Assembly: GCF_001542815.1 (NCBI RefSeq)
Contig: NZ_CP006992.1
Coordinates: 2,671,501-2,735,500 of the forward strand
DNA from: Methylobacterium sp. AMS5
GTDB taxonomy: Bacteria; Pseudomonadota; Alphaproteobacteria; Rhizobiales; Beijerinckiaceae
Reading direction: 5' to 3'
Length of the DNA: 64,000 nucleotides
The notes below the pieces were generated by a model. The model ran no database searches. It was given only the letters and a program-made list of their open reading frames with translations, and had not been told where the DNA came from. A program made the translations under genes and the position numbers. Shown one piece after another: positions 58,436-64,000 of this stretch. How positions within the stretch are numbered: the stretch's first letter is position 1; every line of letters begins with the position of its first letter.

Positions 58436-59104
58436 TCATTCCGACCAGCGCAAAGCCGCGGCGGCGGCCAGGGTGCCGACCACCGCCGCGATCAGGCTCA
58501 GGGCGGCCAGCACCGTCAGCGGGGTCGTGAACGGCACCGTGCCGCCCAGTGCAGCCTCCGCGGCCGAGACCCCGAAGATCAGGGTCGGGACCATCAGGGG
58601 CAGCACGATGATGGCCAGGATCAGGCCGCCCCGACGGATGGTGGCGGTCAGCGCCGCGCCGACCGCGCCGATGAAGGCCAGCGCCGGCGTGCCCAGGGCC
58701 AGCGTCAAGGCCGTGGCACCCATGGCTTTCGGGGAGAGGGCCACCAGCAGGCCGAACAGCGGCGAAGCGAGCGCCAGGGGCAGTCCGGTGGTGAGCCAGG
58801 AGGCCAGGACCTTGGCCAGCACCACCACCTCCAGAGGCACGGCTGCGCCGGTCATCAGGTCGAGGGAGCCGTCCTCTTCGTCCGACTGAAACAGCCGGTC
58901 GAGACCGATCAAGGTGGCCAGCACCGCCGAGAGCCAGAGGATCGCGGGGCCGATCCGCGACAGCAGGTTCATGTCGGGCCCCAGCGCGAAGGGCACCAGC
59001 ACCACGATCATCAGGAAGAAGACGAGCGAGAGCGCGCCCGAGCCACCGACCCGCGCGGCCAATTTCAGATCGCGGGCGAGGAGGGCGGAGAAGGCACGGA
59101 TCAC
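58436..59104 (-). CDS. ccmB: Haem exporter protein CcmB
   Basis: 222 residues from GTG 59104, which overlaps the ccmA stop as GTGA. Six hydrophobic helices; the N-terminus RAFSALLARDLKLAARVGGSGALSLVFFLMIV and DDEEDGSLDLMTG-type QSDEEDGSLDLM near 78 are CcmB hallmarks, as is LPLMVPTLIFGV near 175. With CcmA it forms the ABC transporter whose ATP hydrolysis releases holo-CcmE. CcmC, D and G are ~19 kb away on the other strand. Confidence 0.94.
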   Translation of the reverse strand: MIRAFSALLARDLKLAARVGGSGALSLVFFLMIVVLVPFALGPDMNLLSRIGPAILWLSAVLATLIGLDRLFQSDEEDGSLDLMTGAAVPLEVVVLAKVLASWLTTGLPLALASPLFGLLVALSPKAMGATALTLALGTPALAFIGAVGAALTATIRRGGLILAIIVLPLMVPTLIFGVSAAEAALGGTVPFTTPLTVLAALSLIAAVVGTLAAAAALRWSE

Positions 59105-59748
59105 AGCCAATCCTCCGCCTCGGACGCTGCTTCAGAAGCTGCCTCGGGTGCTGCCGGGCCGATGCGCAGCTCGCGGGCATCCTCCAGGCCGAGGGCTTGG
59201 TGTGTTGCAGCGACCACGAGCCCCCCTTCGGCCCGGTGACGTTCCATCAGTCCGGCGAGAACCGCCTGCGAGGCGAGGTCCAGGGCAGCGGTCGGTTCGT
59301 CGAGCAGCCAGAGGGGGCGGCGGCAGACGAGGAGGCGCGCCAGCGCCACCCGGCGCCGCTGCCCCGCCGAGAGATAGCTGACCGGCAACCGCGCGACGTG
59401 CGGCAGGCCCATCGCCTTCAGGGCGACCTTCGGTGAGGCGGCGGGATTGCCGAGGAGGTCGCGGGCGAATTCGAGATTCTCGGCGGCCGTCAGCGCCGAT
59501 TTCAATCCGTCCCGGTGCCCGACGACATGGAGGCATTCCGGCAGGTTCGCCTCGCCGATGCCCTCGGCGCGAATGGTACCGGCATCGGGCTTGAGGCGGC
59601 CGGACAGCATCGTGAGCAGGCTCGACTTGCCCGCGCCGTTGCGCCCGGTGACCATCAGGCCTTCGCCGGGTCCGAGCGCGAACGAAAGGCCGGAGAAGAT
59701 GCGGCGTCCCGAGCGGCGGCAGGCCAGATTCTCGACGATCAACCGCAC
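59101..59748 (-). CDS. ccmA: Haem exporter ATP-binding protein CcmA
   Basis: 215 residues from GTG 59748, matching CcmA length; an ATG at 59841 would extend it by 31 residues. Begins with RLIVENLACRRSGRRIFSGLSFALGPGEGLMVTGRNGAGKSSLL (Walker A GRNGAGKSS). Signature VSYLSAGQRRRVALARLLV near 130 is the CcmA-type LSAGQ variant; Walker B LWLLDEPTAALD. It energises the CcmAB complex in cytochrome c maturation. Overlaps ccmB. Confidence 0.95.
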   Translation of the reverse strand: MRLIVENLACRRSGRRIFSGLSFALGPGEGLMVTGRNGAGKSSLLTMLSGRLKPDAGTIRAEGIGEANLPECLHVVGHRDGLKSALTAAENLEFARDLLGNPAASPKVALKAMGLPHVARLPVSYLSAGQRRRVALARLLVCRRPLWLLDEPTAALDLASQAVLAGLMERHRAEGGLVVAATHQALGLEDARELRIGPAAPEAASEAASEAEDWL

Positions 59749-59964
59749 GGATCGGCCTTCGATGAGGGAGAGGTCCGCACGCTTCGTCTCGGTCCTGGCT
59801 GTCGGATCGCCTCGCCTGGCGCGAGGGGAATACCGGGACATCTCGCGGGCGGAGAGGCCGGTCTCGTGCGGCCTATAGCGGATCGTTCGGCGCCGCGCGA
59901 ACCGCTCGGGCCGCCGACGCATTGATCGGTGATGCCGCACGGCAGTTTCACGGGACGGGCTTCC

Positions 59965-60234
59965 ATGGATGCCGAGACGACCGCGCGGGCTCCGCCCCAC
60001 CCGTCCGAAGAGGATTTGGCCCACGATCCCGCCGCCATTGCCGGGCGCGCGCAATGGAAGGCGCGACTCGCACGCCTGCCTCCATACCAACGCGCCGCGT
60101 TCTGGGACGCGGTGCGACGCTGCTGCGCCCTGGCCGCCGACGGGCAGGGGACGCATCGATCGGGCGCGGCCGCGATATCAGTCGCGCGCCTGTGTCATCG
60201 GACCAGTAGCGGCCAATTTCGAAACGTTCTATAG
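59965..60234 (+). CDS. Small hypothetical protein
   Basis: 89 residues from ATG 59965. The centre HDPAAIAGRAQWKARLARLPPYQRAAFWDAVRRCCALAAD is probably helical and resembles small regulatory proteins, but no family can be named. No signal peptide. It is divergent from ccmA with a 216-bp gap. Codon bias is ordinary for the genome; the evidence for expression is weak. Confidence 0.4.
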   Translation: MDAETTARAPPHPSEEDLAHDPAAIAGRAQWKARLARLPPYQRAAFWDAVRRCCALAADGQGTHRSGAAAISVARLCHRTSSGQFRNVL

Positions 60235-60468
60235 ACCGGCCCAGGCTGCGCCGCGCGATCATTCAAGGGCGTCCAAACCGCCCCTCGCGCACCATCCTGA
60301 GTGTCATTCGCGGGCCTCCCGGCCGCCGGGAGTTCCCCGAGGGCACTCGCTACCCGGGCACCCCCGGGGCGGCGCGCGCTCCTTGGAGCGCCTCCGGCCG
60401 AACACCTCTCGTGGCGCAGGTTATGCCTGCTCCGTGTTCGCTAACGCCAGCTCAGGACCCGACTCGCC

Positions 60469-63180
<2,712 letters not shown>

Positions 63181-63206
63181 GGCCGAGCGACTTCGACGAC
63201 AGGAAA

Positions 63207-63234
63207 GCCTCTCCCGCAAGGGAGGGGCTTTTTT
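63207..63234 (+). terminator. Intrinsic terminator of acnA
   Basis: GCCTCTCCC-GCAA-GGGAGGGGC (63207-63228) with one G-U pair, followed by TTTTTT. It lies 27 bp after the acnA stop codon. Confidence 0.9.
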
Positions 63235-63271
63235 GCTTGGTGATTGTGTAACTCGCAGACCAAGCGGCGAG

Positions 63272-63631
63272 CTACGTGGATGCGGGGTCCGAAAGCGGGG
63301 AAGCCGGCGCCACCTCCTCGACCTCGCTCCCGTCGAGGATGGCGCGCAGAGCCACGACGTGGGCGCGATATGCGGCCGAGCCCGCCGCCGTCACGGCCAG
63401 CCGCGTCCGAGGCCGCTTGCCTACGAAGTCTTTCGTCACCGCGACGTAGCCCGCCCCCTCCAGCGTGGCGAGGTGCGCCCCGAGGTTGCCGTCGGTCAGG
63501 CCGAGTAGGGCGCGCAAGCGCGTGAACTCTAGCAGATGCCGCTTCGGTCCGGCGGCGAGCGCGGCCATGATCCGCAGGCGGGCAGGCGCGTGAATGATGG
63601 GATCAAGGCCCCGGGTTGCCGGACAGGCCAT
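63272..63631 (-). CDS. Winged-helix transcriptional regulator (HTH_34-like)
   Basis: 119 residues from ATG 63631. Pattern: GLDPIIHAPARLRIMAALAAGPKRHLLEFTRLRALLGLTDGNLGAHLATLEGAGYVAVTKDFVGKRPRTRLAVTAAG. This is the winged-helix family of DNA-binding proteins with an LTDGNLSxHLxxLExAGYV motif (helix-turn-helix about 36-65). Its ATG overlaps the stop of the upstream membrane-protein gene (TGATG), so they form an operon; such pairs often regulate the membrane partner's expression. Confidence 0.88.
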   Translation of the reverse strand: MACPATRGLDPIIHAPARLRIMAALAAGPKRHLLEFTRLRALLGLTDGNLGAHLATLEGAGYVAVTKDFVGKRPRTRLAVTAAGSAAYRAHVVALRAILDGSEVEEVAPASPLSDPAST

Positions 63632-64000
63632 CAGGTCGGATCGCGCCGGGCCAGCACCAAGCCCGCAGCGATGAGCCCGCCGCCGCCGATCAGTCCGGCG
63701 TAGAGGGGGAACTGAGGGGATGGCACGGCGAAGCCGGCCGCAAACAGCAGCGTCACGGCTACCCCGAGCCCAACGAGCAGCCGCCCGCGCCACAGGCCAG
63801 CGACGAGGTAGGCGAAACCGGTCACGGTGCCGGCGTAGATGCCGTGGGCGTTGGGGTGCCCCGACAGCAGGACGACCGCCCACAGGCCGGCGTAGGCGCT
63901 CATCAGCGCGGCCGAGGCGCCGTAGCGCGCGCCGGCGCCGAAGCCACGCTCCCGGTCGCGGCGGCGTTGGGCGAGCACCAGGGCGACCGTCGCCGCCCAA
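63631..64000 (-). CDS. Membrane protein, cut by window edge
   Basis: At least 115 residues are visible; the frame is open to the right edge, so the true start may be outside. Four hydrophobic helices (e.g. AALMSAYAGLWAVVLLSG; GTVTGFAYLVAGLW; LLVGLGVAVTLLFAAGFAV; LIGGGGLIAAGLVLA). This arrangement, with an HTH_34 gene downstream, is seen for small permease-like regulators of unknown function. No transport family can be assigned. Confidence 0.7.
   Translation of the reverse strand, partial: WAATVALVLAQRRRDRERGFGAGARYGASAALMSAYAGLWAVVLLSGHPNAHGIYAGTVTGFAYLVAGLWRGRLLVGLGVAVTLLFAAGFAVPSPQFPLYAGLIGGGGLIAAGLVLARRDPT

Overview
The window is GC-rich (roughly 70%) alphaproteobacterial chromosome. Gene content and order point to the Methylobacterium/Methylorubrum group, but no database search was possible, so that placement is inference. 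Supporting signs are an EcfG-type sigma factor, the ilvE | marR-ompR-histidine kinase order, CckA beside a flagellar operon with CtrA-type TTAA-N7-TTAA boxes, LutABC, GTG starts and ATGA/GTGA overlaps. Both window edges cut genes: an MBL-fold hydrolase on the left and a small membrane protein on the right.

Layout. 1-6.2 kb: gyrB preceded by a degenerate stand-alone GyrB ATPase-domain paralogue, an EcfG-like sigma factor, mscL, a small NepR-like protein and a DUF1236 secreted protein. 6.4-13.9 kb: aminotransferase, a three-gene MarR/OmpR/histidine-kinase operon divergent from ilvE, a DUF3072 gene behind a canonical EcfG promoter, and a Flp-type pilin. 14-20.5 kb: MATE and KefB/C transporters, ispH, thrB and a peroxiredoxin. 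20.6-28 kb: yqgE, a zinc metallopeptidase, alaS, a WYL regulator, a GST and recA. 28-36 kb: cckA and flgB-flgC-fliE-fliQ-fliR-flhB, divergent from a FliO-like gene. 36-46 kb: FAD oxidoreductase, two transglutaminase-like proteins flanking ccmCDG and lutABC, then rplM-rpsI, DUF2293 and a Mop-domain protein. 46-53 kb: aldose-epimerase-like enzyme, PglK-like ABC exporter, an AT-richer accessory stretch with orphan proteins and two about-30-residue membrane mini-proteins, tRNA-Phe, yacG-maf, tRNA-Thr and an IS3-type remnant. 53-64 kb: small exported proteins, a TonB-dependent receptor under a cobalamin riboswitch, a candidate MmgR-like sRNA, ccmAB, acnA and an HTH/membrane-protein pair.

Functional links. 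CckA feeds the CtrA phosphorelay, and the flagellar promoter region next to it carries two CtrA-type boxes. ccmAB and ccmCDG together supply the haem-handling part of cytochrome c maturation, but lie about 19 kb apart. The EcfG-like sigma, the NepR-like protein and EcfG-type promoters suggest general-stress-response wiring.

The most unusual structure is a 76-77 bp palindromic-ended repeat present four times. Each copy begins 0-2 nt after the stop codon of a different gene, and the arms of one divergent copy change in a compensatory way. Other points worth following are the paired mini-proteins, the ATPase-dead GyrB paralogue and a B12 riboswitch on a receptor of siderophore type.
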